Below are positions 25,448-33,341 of a stretch of 64,000 nucleotides of DNA, piece by piece (position 1 is the stretch's first letter; every line of letters begins with the position of its first letter). A model generated the notes under the pieces. That model had not been told where the DNA came from. It searched no databases and saw only the letters and a program-made list of their open reading frames with translations. The stretch is from positions 62,001-126,000 of the forward strand of contig DASWEE010000061.1 of assembly GCA_036394915.1 (NCBI GenBank). The letters run 5' to 3'. The position numbers and the translations under genes are program-made. The DNA is from JACDER01 sp036394915. Lineage in GTDB: Bacteria > Actinomycetota > Thermoleophilia > Gaiellales > Gaiellaceae.

Positions 25448-26518
25448 GTGGCCGCGCTTGCCGCCCGAGACGCGGAGGCACTGCTCCGCTTCATGGCTGT
25501 CGCCGAAGAAATGGGAGGCGACGAGCCGTTTACGCCACAAGTCCTCGAGGAGCTCGGAAAGCTCGTGGTCGCCGACGAGATCTCGTATTGCGAGCAGGAC
25601 CGCGTCCGGCAGCGGGTCCGGCTCAGCGTCGGTCGCCCGGGCGATGACTGGTTGGGGGATCCGCCCGTGTCCTACTGGGACATCGCAGACGAGCACCCCG
25701 TCTGCAGCAGGCACAACCGCGGCGACTTCCGCGCGTTGAAGCTCTCAGACTTCCTCAGCCTGCAACAGCTCAGGAGAAGCCATGTCTACGCGGTGTGGTT
25801 CCGGCCTTTCGGCGTCGAGCGCGAGCTCAACGTCGCGATCCCCTCACCGCCGTGGCACACGAAGACGTTCCTGTTCGACCGGCGCCCGGGACGAGACTTC
25901 ACGGAACGCGACCGGCTCGTGCTCGATCTGCTCCAGCCCCATTTCGGCCACCTCTGGCGCGCAGCGCAGACCCGCCGGCGGCTGCGAGCGGCGCTGGCCG
26001 CGCTCGAATGGCAGGGCGAGCACCAAGCGCGCGGCGTGATCGTACTGGCGCCCGGAGGCGGGATCGAGCTCATCTCGGCGGCCGCACGCCGGCTCGTGCA
26101 CGAGTACTTCGGAGCGTCGCGCCAAGCGGGGCTTCCAGCCGCACTCGCGGACTGGCTGGAGGTGGGCTCGGGAACGATGCGACGACAGCGTGGTGACCGC
26201 CGTCTCACGATCGATCGCTCCGGCGACGCGCTGCTCCTCGAGGAGACGCGCGAAGAGCTCGGCCTGACCGCGCGCGAGCGCCAGATCCTTGCCTGGGTCG
26301 TCCGCGGCAAGACGAACCCCGAGATCGCCGAGCTCCTCTGGATCGCGCCGACCACCGTGCGCAAGCATCTCGAGCACGTGTACGCGAAGCTAGGTGTCCG
26401 CACGCGCACCGCCGCCGTCGCACGCTTCCTCGGGGTTCTCGACGACCAGGCAGGGAGGGACGTCGTGGCGACGCTGACGACAAGGGCGCGGAGTCGTCGA
26501 CACGGAAGAGGCGAATGA
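25448..26518 (+). CDS. LuxR-family transcriptional regulator with N-terminal sensor region
   Basis: A 356-residue regulator. The first about 280 residues form a GAF-like or heme/ligand-binding region of the kind seen in single-protein LuxR regulators of Actinobacteria. The C-terminal HTH is clear: LTARERQILAWVVRGKTNPEIA followed by TVRKHLEHVYAKLGV. The GTG at 25448 is chosen; TATCTT (25432-25437) is 10 bases before it. It is divergent from the haloperoxidase-like gene over 101 bases and may regulate it (inference). Confidence 0.85.
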   Translation: MAALAARDAEALLRFMAVAEEMGGDEPFTPQVLEELGKLVVADEISYCEQDRVRQRVRLSVGRPGDDWLGDPPVSYWDIADEHPVCSRHNRGDFRALKLSDFLSLQQLRRSHVYAVWFRPFGVERELNVAIPSPPWHTKTFLFDRRPGRDFTERDRLVLDLLQPHFGHLWRAAQTRRRLRAALAALEWQGEHQARGVIVLAPGGGIELISAAARRLVHEYFGASRQAGLPAALADWLEVGSGTMRRQRGDRRLTIDRSGDALLLEETREELGLTARERQILAWVVRGKTNPEIAELLWIAPTTVRKHLEHVYAKLGVRTRTAAVARFLGVLDDQAGRDVVATLTTRARSRRHGRGE

Positions 26519-26555
26519 CGCTTTCCAGTCCTTCCCCGAGCGGCATGCTCCGGGG

Positions 26556-28301
26556 CTAAGGGGTGCTCGGTTGCGCCTCGCCCTCTAACGCCACAGCGGC
26601 GGGATTCAAGCCCGCGACGCAGGACTCCGGAAGCGCCGCGCAGCCCAGCCACGCGACCTGTGGACGAAGCGCGACGACGACGATCGCTCCGATGACCACA
26701 GCCACGCCATCGACGAAGACGGCGCCGCCCGGCCCGATCACTGCTGCCAGGCCGGCGGTCAGCAGCGCACCGAACGGCAGCATGCCGACAAATGCGGCCG
26801 CCCAGATCGCCAGCGCCCGCGCTCGGATCTCGTCGCTGCTCATCGCCTGCACCACCACAGTCGACAACCCGACGAACAGCACGCCGGCGAATCCCCCCAC
26901 GAACCCCAGCGCGAGCGACAGCCACGCGTTGGTCGACGCGCCGATGCCGGCGAGAGCCGCGCCGGTGACGACGAACCCGACGAGCAACGGCTCGCCCTTG
27001 TTCGGCCGACCGGAGAGGCTTAACAGCGCGATCGACCCCAGCAACGACCCGAGGCCGACCGCCGCCATAACGGCGCCGAGGGTCCCCGCACCCGCGTGGA
27101 GGTTGTAGCGGACGAGCGCCGGGATCATGAACGCGACCGGCGGCGCCGCGAACAGGCCGGCGACCACCATCAACACCATCATCGCCGCGAGGCTGCGCTG
27201 GCTGAAGACGAAGCGGAACCCGTCGGAGATCGCGCCGCCACCCCTGGCCGCCGCACTACGGATGGGACGCGAACCGGGCAACAAGGCCAGCGTGCCGAGC
27301 ACGGCGACGAAGCTCACAGCATTGACGCCGAACACCCACGTGGGCCCGGCTGCGGCGAGCAAGAACCCCGCGATCGCGGGGCCGACGAAGCGCGCGACTT
27401 GCAGCGACAGGCTGTTGATGGCAACCGCGCTCTCGAGGTCGCGCTGCGGCACGGTCGCGGCGAGCATCGCCTGAAATGGGGCGAAGCTGAGCGTGCCGAG
27501 GATGCCGCCGAGCACTGCGAGGACGGCGAGCAGCCCGACCGTCAGCGTCCCGGTCGCCCAGGTCAAGGCGAGCGCCGCAGCGAGGGCCATGTTCAACGAT
27601 TGGAAGATGAACAAAAGCTTCCGCCGGTCGTAGCGATCCGCGAGCGCTCCTGCGGGCAAGGCGAACACAAGGTTCGGAATCGTGTTCAGAAAGCCGATCA
27701 GTCCTAGCGTCGCCGCGGAGCCGCCGAGCAGAAGGACGACGTACCCGTAGGCGGCGGCCTCGACCCAGTTACCGATCAAAGAGAGCAGAACGCCGGCCGA
27801 GTAGCGCCGAAACAGCCGGGAGTGCAGCGCCGCCAGCACGCGCGCGGGCGGCTTCGGCGTCGCTTGCTCTGCCGGCACAGGCTCGGGCTCGACCCCTTCG
27901 CCGGTCAGTGCAGCGACTCCGCCGCGCACTGCGTATGCCTCGAAGCCTCGGTCCCTCAGCCAGTGCGCCACACGGACGCTCGTCGCCTCGCGCAGTCAAC
28001 CGCACGCGAGCACGATCGGTGTGTCACGCGCGAACTCATCCAGTCGCTGGGGGATCTCGTCGGGAAAGATCCGCAGTGCGCCCTCGAGCGTCATAGCCGG
28101 ATCGTCCTTCCGCCGGACGTCGAGGAGCGGTGCGCCGCTCGCGACGAGCTCCCGGGCCGTCGCCGCGTCGATGCGAGCCGGAGAGCCGCGGACGGCCGAA
28201 GGGACGTGAAACCGGCGCGTCGGCGCGCGGCCCTTACTCAAACGCCGTACTCGAGCGTAGTCTGAGCTTGCCGAAGGAGCCGATCGGAGGGCCTTTCTCA
28301 T
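26556..28301 (-). pseudogene. Rhodanese-MFS transporter fusion with one in-frame TGA
   Basis: Read from ATG 28301, the frame encodes a basic leader, then a rhodanese domain (LLDVRRKDDP, PQRLDEFARDTPIVLACG), then TGA at 27998-27996. It goes on without frame change with LREATSVRVAHWLRDRGFEAYAVRGG, which completes the rhodanese fold. A linker (EQATPKPPARV) and an MFS transporter of about 11-12 helices follow (LLSLIGNWVEAAAYGYVVLL to VVIGAIVVVALRP). In related domains the loop reads CTC-x-EA; the TGA stands at the second Cys. It may be a nonsense mutation, a sequencing error or selenocysteine. The MFS part alone (26556-27971) could still be translated. Confidence 0.72.
27996..27998 (-). other. 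In-frame TGA inside the rhodanese active-site loop
   Basis: The TGA follows LACG and precedes LREATSVRVAHWL in one continuous frame. One base change would make TGC or TGT (Cys). Downstream bases can form a weak outer stem TGCGC with GCGCA, but this is not a convincing SECIS element by eye. Confidence 0.6.
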
Positions 28302-28342
28302 GGACCGTGAAGGACTCGAACCTTCGACCTTGGGATTGAGAG
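28301..28342 (-). repeat. Island attachment repeat, copy 4 (diverged tRNA-Lys 3' part)
   Basis: Forty-two bases match the 3' part of the tRNA-Lys gene at 43494-43535 with three mismatches (GGACC for GGGCC, GACTC for GATTC, TTGAG for TTAAG). It is joined at 28343 to the same arm sequence (AACCG, then 10-bp GTCTCGG repeats at 28354-28383) as the copies at 31.8 and 35.6 kb. The 3' end of the cyclase gene runs into this arm. Confidence 0.8.
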
Positions 28343-28372
28343 AACCGTCAGGTCGTCTCGGCCTGTCTCGGC

Positions 28373-31300
28373 TCATCTGGGCTTTCTGCTAATCGCGCTT
28401 TCTACCGCGATCTCCGCCAGAAGATTCTTGGCTTCTGCGGCGGCGACTGTGTTCTCCTTTTGCTCGAAGAGACGGAGTGCTTCTCGGAGATTCTCGGCGG
28501 CCTCCTCGCCGCGTCCGATCGAGCGTAGGACCTCCGCCAGCGCCCTCAGTGAACCTGCTTGAGTGGCAATCGAGTCGGTACCCCGGGACAAGTCAACCGC
28601 TTTTCGGGCGAGTCGCTCGGCCGTCTCGTACTCACCACCTCGCGCCTTCAGAGTCGCTTCCGTCCTCCGCCAGAGAATCTCTGAGATCACGTCGTCCGGT
28701 GAGCTCGCCTCTCGAGCCTCTTGCACAAGGCGAGCGGCGTCCTGGTAACGCCCCTGCGCGCACATCACCTCCGCCAATTGGCCGGTGAGCGTCGAGAAGA
28801 CGTTCTTCTCTCCGGACTCGCGCAAGAGCTCGTAGCCGACGCGTAACTCCCGCTCCGCAGCGATTGGATCGCCAGCCAGCATCTCGAGGCGCCCACCAAA
28901 GATCGTCGCAAGGCCTATCCGGAGCTTCAATCCGAGCTCCCGGAACGTCTCGAGACTCGACCTGTAAGCACGGCGAGCTTCGTCGAATCGACCTCGTCCG
29001 GCGTAGAGCACGGCCAGCGGCCCGCGGACTGCCGCTTCGAGGGCAGGATGGCCATGCGCACGCGCAAGCAGCTGCTCGCAGCGGTCGATCGCCTCGGAGA
29101 GGGGCGCGGGACCGCTTCCGATCGAGAGCCCCAGTCCCTGGTAGATCTCAGCCTCCAGCCGTCTGTCGCCCGCACGCTCGGCATGAACGAGCGCGCGCTC
29201 GAGCGCCTCGGCGCGGGCACCGTAGTGGCACGCGCTCCAATGACGATTGCCGATCATCTCCCACGCCCTGGCGAGCCCTTCGTGGTCTTGGGCCGCCTCG
29301 AAGACCGGAATCGCCTGCTCGGCCAGCTCGGCAGCCTCCGAGTGAGGCTGCTCGCGCTCGCCGCTCATCACGAGCGCCAGCGCGGCGCGCTCCAGCCGGG
29401 CCCGGAGCTCGATCCGCGTATCGCCCGTCCGCAGCGCGAGCTCGACTGCCTCGTCGAGCACAACGGTCGCACGAGTCAGCTCACCCGTCGCCTCGAGTGC
29501 CGCGCCGAGTGCGACGAGCACGCTCATATGCTGGGCCCCCTCGCGAGGAAGCAGCTCTGCGGCGCGCGCCAGAAGCGAAGACGCCGCCTGCATGTCGCCA
29601 CGCGTGAATGCACGCTTGCCGGCGGCTGCGAGCCGCTCGCCGGCACGCTCGGCGACCGCCTGTCCGTGCTCGTCGAGCGGCCCCAGCTCACCCCGATAGC
29701 GCCACGCCTGCTCGAGGTGGTAGCCAAGGATCTCCTCGTACTCACCCGCCCGATCGCCCGCCTGCTTTTCGAGCCAGTCGGCGAAGCGCTCGTGCAGCTC
29801 GGCGCGCAATTCCTTCGGAAGCGCATCGTAGGCCGCATCACGGATAAGGATGTGGCGGAAGCGGAACGCGTCGTCGCCGGCAAACGACGTCCGCTCCGGC
29901 CGGATCAGTTCCTTGCGGACAAGCGCAAGCAACTGTTCGCCAACTCGCGCACGCAGCGGGTCGGGTGCAAGCGCCGCCACAGCTCCACGGTGAAAGACCT
30001 TTCCCTCGACGGCGGCGCGCTCGATGACTGCACGCTCGTCGACTGCCAGCCGGTCGAGGCGCGCGGCCAGGAGAGCCTGAATCGTGGGTGGGACGCGCAA
30101 CGATGACAGGTCGGCGGTCGCCGCCCATCCTCCGTTGCCCCGCTCGAGCAGCCCGTCGTCGATGAGCATGCCGAGCGTCTCCTCGACGAACAGCGGGTTC
30201 CCCTCGGCCGTCTCGAGGATCGTCTGACGCACGTGCTCGGACAACTCGGTGGTCCCGAGGAGATTGCCGACAAGCCGCTCGGCCTCCATCTCGTCGAGCG
30301 GCTCGAGCAGGACAGTGGTCGCATTGAGCTTGCCGCCGCTCCAGTCGGGCCGCAGGTCGAGCAGCTCGGGCCTGGCGACGCAGAGGATCAGGATCGGCGC
30401 ATCCCGCGACCAGTCGGCAATGTGCTCGACGAGGTCGAGGAACGTGCCCTCCGCCCAGTTGACGTCGTCGAAGACGCAAACGAGCGGCCTCCGTGCGGCC
30501 GCGGCTTCGAAGAGCTTGCGCACCGACCAGAACGTCTCCTCGGGCGTGCCTGACGGCTCGGCGGCGCCGACCGCGCCTTCGATCCGCTTCGCGATCAGCT
30601 CGGTCTCCCTGCCGGGCCCGATCACGTCGAGCGCGGCCGCGTGGACGTCCTCCCCGACGAGCTGGCGCAAGGCCTCCGCAAGGGGCCAGAACGTGATCCC
30701 GTCGCCGTACGGAAGGCAGCGCCCCAGGCCGACCGTCGCCCGATCGCCGACCGAGCCCAGAAATTCCTCCACCAAGCGGGACTTCCCGACCCCCGCGGCA
30801 CCGAGCAAGGTAAACAGGTGGCATGCGCGTTCGTGAACCATCCGTTCGAAGGCGCCCCCGAGTAGCTTCCGCTCCTGCTCGCGCCCGACGAGCGGTGAGT
30901 CCAGCCTGCGCATCACCCCGGGTGCCCCCGCGGCGACCTCGATCAGCCTATGAGCCTGGAGGGGCTCCACCTTGCCTTTGACGACAAGGGGCGGGGTCGC
31001 CTCGACTCGCACAGCGTCGCGAACGAGCTGATAGGTCCGCTGCCCGAGCAGGATCTCACCGGCGCCGGCCGCCTCCTCCAGGCGCTTGGAAGCGTTGACC
31101 GCGTCGCCGGTAACGAGGGTGCCGGAAGCTGGACTCCCGGCGACCACCTCGCCGGTGTTTATGCCCGTTCGCGTCTCGATCCCGACACCGCGCTCCCGAA
31201 GGAGCTGCTCGTTCAGCGGACCGAGCGCCTCACGCATCTCTGCGGCCGCTCGGACGGCCCGGAGGGCATCGTCTTCGTGCACGAGCGGGATTCCGAACAC

Positions 31301-31573
31301 GGCCATGACCGCATCGCCCACGAACTTCTCGACGGCGCCTCCGTGGCGCTCGAGCACCGCTCGCATCTCGTCGAAATATCTCGACATGACGCGTCGCAGG
31401 GACTCAGGGTCGAGCCTCTCCCCGAGCGCCGTTGAGGAGACGACGTCCGAGAAGAGCACCGTGACTGTCTTCCTGACCTCGTGCCTGGGTGGCTGCAGGG
31501 CGAGCGGCGCTCCGCAGCCCGCGCAGAAACGGGCATCATCCGGGCTCTCCCTCCCGCATGCGCTACAGCGCAT
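28373..31573 (-). CDS. Adenylate/guanylate cyclase-AAA ATPase-TPR signalling protein
   Basis: A 1066-residue protein. It starts with a zinc ribbon (CSACGRESPDDARFCAGCG), then a class III nucleotide cyclase domain (about 35-210; VTVLFSDVVSSTALGE with the metal Asp, GDAVMAVFG, TGDAVNASKRLEE). An AAA ATPase of the STAND type follows (about 225-500; Walker A GAAGVGKS, CVFDDVNWAEG), and a long TPR half to the C-terminus. Such proteins are large signal-controlled cyclases or regulators. TACACT at 31580-31585 stands 6 bases before ATG 31573. The last codons lie inside the arm of the 28.3-kb attachment repeat, so the original C-terminus may have been altered. Confidence 0.9.
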   Translation of the reverse strand: MRCSACGRESPDDARFCAGCGAPLALQPPRHEVRKTVTVLFSDVVSSTALGERLDPESLRRVMSRYFDEMRAVLERHGGAVEKFVGDAVMAVFGIPLVHEDDALRAVRAAAEMREALGPLNEQLLRERGVGIETRTGINTGEVVAGSPASGTLVTGDAVNASKRLEEAAGAGEILLGQRTYQLVRDAVRVEATPPLVVKGKVEPLQAHRLIEVAAGAPGVMRRLDSPLVGREQERKLLGGAFERMVHERACHLFTLLGAAGVGKSRLVEEFLGSVGDRATVGLGRCLPYGDGITFWPLAEALRQLVGEDVHAAALDVIGPGRETELIAKRIEGAVGAAEPSGTPEETFWSVRKLFEAAAARRPLVCVFDDVNWAEGTFLDLVEHIADWSRDAPILILCVARPELLDLRPDWSGGKLNATTVLLEPLDEMEAERLVGNLLGTTELSEHVRQTILETAEGNPLFVEETLGMLIDDGLLERGNGGWAATADLSSLRVPPTIQALLAARLDRLAVDERAVIERAAVEGKVFHRGAVAALAPDPLRARVGEQLLALVRKELIRPERTSFAGDDAFRFRHILIRDAAYDALPKELRAELHERFADWLEKQAGDRAGEYEEILGYHLEQAWRYRGELGPLDEHGQAVAERAGERLAAAGKRAFTRGDMQAASSLLARAAELLPREGAQHMSVLVALGAALEATGELTRATVVLDEAVELALRTGDTRIELRARLERAALALVMSGEREQPHSEAAELAEQAIPVFEAAQDHEGLARAWEMIGNRHWSACHYGARAEALERALVHAERAGDRRLEAEIYQGLGLSIGSGPAPLSEAIDRCEQLLARAHGHPALEAAVRGPLAVLYAGRGRFDEARRAYRSSLETFRELGLKLRIGLATIFGGRLEMLAGDPIAAERELRVGYELLRESGEKNVFSTLTGQLAEVMCAQGRYQDAARLVQEAREASSPDDVISEILWRRTEATLKARGGEYETAERLARKAVDLSRGTDSIATQAGSLRALAEVLRSIGRGEEAAENLREALRLFEQKENTVAAAEAKNLLAEIAVESAISRKPR

Positions 31574-31579
31574 AGCGCG

Positions 31580-31585
31580 AGTGTA
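31580..31585 (-). promoter_or_regulatory. Probable -10 box (TACACT) of the cyclase gene
   Basis: TACACT, 6 bases (CGCGCT), then ATG 31573. It lies between the gene and the broken tRNA-Lys copy. Confidence 0.5.
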
Positions 31586-31611
31586 CGACCTTCCGTGGAA
31601 GAAATCGCTTC

Positions 31612-31658
31612 CGACCTTGGGATTAAGATCCCTGCTCTACCAGCCGAGCTAACGGCCC
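31612..31658 (-). pseudogene. tRNA-Lys remnant, 5' two thirds only
   Basis: On the minus strand it reads GGGCCGTTAGCTCGGCTGG and continues through the D arm and an anticodon arm (GGGATCTTAATCCC) to AAGGTCG. It matches the intact tRNA-Lys at 43494-43566, but two bases are lost in the anticodon stem and the T arm and 3' acceptor strand are missing. It cannot give a functional tRNA. Confidence 0.8.
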
Positions 31659-31660
31659 TT

Positions 31661-31765
31661 AACACGGGGGAACCCATGGTTCCCCCGTGACCCGCTCCTT
31701 CTACACCACCTGCAACCGAAGACCTAGTGGGCTGCGCTCGGGCGAAGCCCGGCTCCGCCCGCCGT
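31661..31765. repeat. Two-part palindromic intergenic repeat, copy 2
   Basis: The first palindrome (arms CACGGGGGAACC and GGTTCCCCCGTG) is identical to copy 1 at 23764. A diverged spacer follows, then the GC-rich hairpin part at about 31729-31764 with a single-base difference. It is placed between the broken tRNA-Lys remnant and the 31.8-kb attachment repeat. Confidence 0.75.
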
Positions 31766-31788
31766 CGCATTCCCGTGTCCCAGAGAGG

Positions 31789-31830
31789 TGGGCCGTGAAG
31801 GATTCGAACCTTCGACCTTGGGATTAAGAG
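31789..31830 (-). repeat. Island attachment repeat, copy 3 (tRNA-Lys 3' part)
   Basis: Forty-two bases identical to 43494-43535, the 3' part of tRNA-Lys from the anticodon loop to the end. Beyond 31830 the sequence switches from tRNA to the island arm (AACCG, 10-bp repeats at 31837-31866, a second cluster at 31899-31928). It is a recombination junction by structure. Confidence 0.88.
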
Positions 31831-31836
31831 AACCGC

Positions 31837-31928
31837 GATCTCGGGCTGTCTCGGTAGGTCTGGGTTTTGCGGGGAAATTGCGTCCTCGGCTCTTCGTGCG
31901 TCTCGGCCCGTCTCGGCCCGTCTCGCTG
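31837..31928. promoter_or_regulatory. Two clusters of 10-bp GTCTCGG repeats beside attachment copy 3
   Basis: Three units in exact 10-bp phase at 31837-31866, and three more at 31899-31928 (CGTCTCGGCC, CGTCTCGGCC, CGTCTCGCTG). The same two clusters stand at 35668-35697 and 35730-35759. Repeats in helical phase next to an att core suggest arm-type integrase binding sites (inference). Confidence 0.55.
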
Positions 31929-32320
31929 CCACCCTGCTGTCACCTTGGGGCGTCGGCTTGGCGGGGTCCGGCAGCCAGAGGCCGAGGTTACGAACGCTCT
32001 GGCGGCCTCGCCAGACGGCGTCGCCGATTGATACCGGCAATAGCCGTAGGAACTCGAGCGGGAACAGGTGCGAGCGGTCGGCGCCGGCATGACTGTCCTC
32101 CTCGGCGATATAGCTTTCGCGAAGGCCCAGCTCGGAGAGCGAGGCAGGTGCTCTCGCGGACATGACCCGAGGTGACCGCTAGTCGCGTGTCGGGCTAGCC
32201 GGGGCAGGGCAGAGTCTTTCGGCGCGCGCGCGCGACTCACGAGCATGTTGGGCCGACGAGCCAGCAGGTCAATCCAGCTGCGCCTTCGCCGCGTAGAAAT
32301 GGGTGAAGGAGGAAGTGGCC
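31929..32320. other. Island-border sequence without a convincing gene
   Basis: Apart from the arm repeats, a minus-strand open frame starts near 32163 (MSARAPASLSELGLRESYIAEEDSH). Its first about 70 codons look protein-like, but it then runs through the attachment repeat. It may be the end of a lost integrase or cargo gene. No motif was recognised. Confidence 0.35.
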
Positions 32321-32890
32321 ATGCCAATCGTAAGACACGCAAACGGCGGAGCGGGCCGGCCGGCCAAGCCTCGTAGCAAGACCCGTGTACTCCTCTTGCC
32401 GCTGATCGCGGCGTTGGGAGTGGCCGGGTTCGTCGTCGCCGGCTCGATCGCGCAGAGCGCGACCGGGACGGGCGCAACCGTATCCCTCGGCAAGACGAAG
32501 CTGGGCCGGGTACTGGTCGACTCGGCGGGGCATACGCTCTACCTCTTCAGGAAGGACAAGCACGGCACGAGCGCCTGCAACGGGAGTTGCGCGAAGTTCT
32601 GGCCTCCGCTGCTCAGCCACAGGAAAGCGAGCGTCGGCCCGGGCGTCAAGATGTCGATGCTCGGCACGACGAGGCGGAGTAACGGTAGCCGCCAGCTGAC
32701 CTACAACAAGCACCCGCTTTACACCTACGCGCTCGACAAGCACGCCGGACAGACGAACGGCGAGGGCAAGCTCGTGTTCGGCGCCAAGTGGTACGCCGTC
32801 TCCGGCAGCGGGAAGGCGGTCGTCAAGGCCGCGCCGCCTGCGACGACGACTACGACCAGGACGACTACCTGCCCCTACCCACCCTGCTAG
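32321..32890 (+). CDS. Exported protein with the secreted-repeat (lipoprotein_15/COG4315) domain
   Basis: A 189-residue protein with an N-terminal hydrophobic segment (VLLLPLIAALGVAGFVVAGSIA, about residues 23-44). Two repeats of the family follow: LGRVLVDSAGHTLYLFRKDKHGTSACNGSCAKFWPPLL and, later, NKHPLYTYALDKHAGQTNGEG with KWYAVSGSGKAV. The family (YLF...D motif) is exported in Actinobacteria and has no known function. A Thr-rich tail ends CPYPPC. GGAGGAAG gives ATG 32321. A perfect hairpin stands 27 bases after the stop. It is cargo of an island between the 31.8 and 35.6 kb att copies. Confidence 0.83.
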   Translation: MPIVRHANGGAGRPAKPRSKTRVLLLPLIAALGVAGFVVAGSIAQSATGTGATVSLGKTKLGRVLVDSAGHTLYLFRKDKHGTSACNGSCAKFWPPLLSHRKASVGPGVKMSMLGTTRRSNGSRQLTYNKHPLYTYALDKHAGQTNGEGKLVFGAKWYAVSGSGKAVVKAAPPATTTTTRTTTCPYPPC

Positions 32891-32916
32891 GAGGTAGCTG
32901 GCCTGCTCCGCGGTCC

Positions 32917-32944
32917 CCCTCGCCGCGCTGTGGCGCGGCGAGGG
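32917..32944 (+). terminator. Perfect 12-bp hairpin after the secreted-repeat gene
   Basis: Arms CCCTCGCCGCGC and GCGCGGCGAGGG with a TGTG loop. No U-tract follows, but high-GC actinobacterial terminators often lack one. The rest of 32945-33341 holds no supported gene; TATCAT at 33301-33306 may be the promoter of the next gene. Confidence 0.65.
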
Positions 32945-33341
32945 CGTGTGGGCGGCGGCGTAGGATGCGCAAACCTGAGCACAACTGCTCGACGTCACGG
33001 GCCTCGACTTGAACGAACCCGAAAAGGCACCGCGCCGCAGCGCCCCGATGGAACGCATCGCTCGCGCGACATGCGCGAGAGAGTGCTCCGCAGCTGCGCG
33101 AGAGCGGCGGGCGGCGTCGACAAGTCGTGCGTGAGGACTCTAGGGGATTCGCCGCCAAGCGGGACGGGCCGGCTGATCTCGACGACGTATGACCTCGGCA
33201 TTCCGATCGCGACGGGATCGAGCTTGGGCTGGGCCGAGCGTCCCGAACGCCGCCCACGCATAGCCTGTTCCGACAAGCTTCGTCTCCGGCAACTCGCCGC
33301 TATCATCCCGGGCGCAGTCAGCCACTGAGAGGGGGGAGGCA

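Noticed and set aside
27996..27998. Calling the TGA a proven selenocysteine codon
   Set aside because: No Sec machinery is in the window and no clear SECIS hairpin is seen by eye; a nonsense change or sequence error is at least as likely.
28301..28342. Functional second tRNA-Lys genes at the att copies
   Set aside because: Each copy has only the 3' part (or, at 31612, only the 5' part) of the tRNA and cannot fold into a cloverleaf.
31213..32163. Minus-strand open frame across the 31.8-kb attachment repeat
   Set aside because: It includes translated tRNA and palindromic repeat DNA, so it is not one gene; its first 70 codons may be a remnant and are noted as such only.
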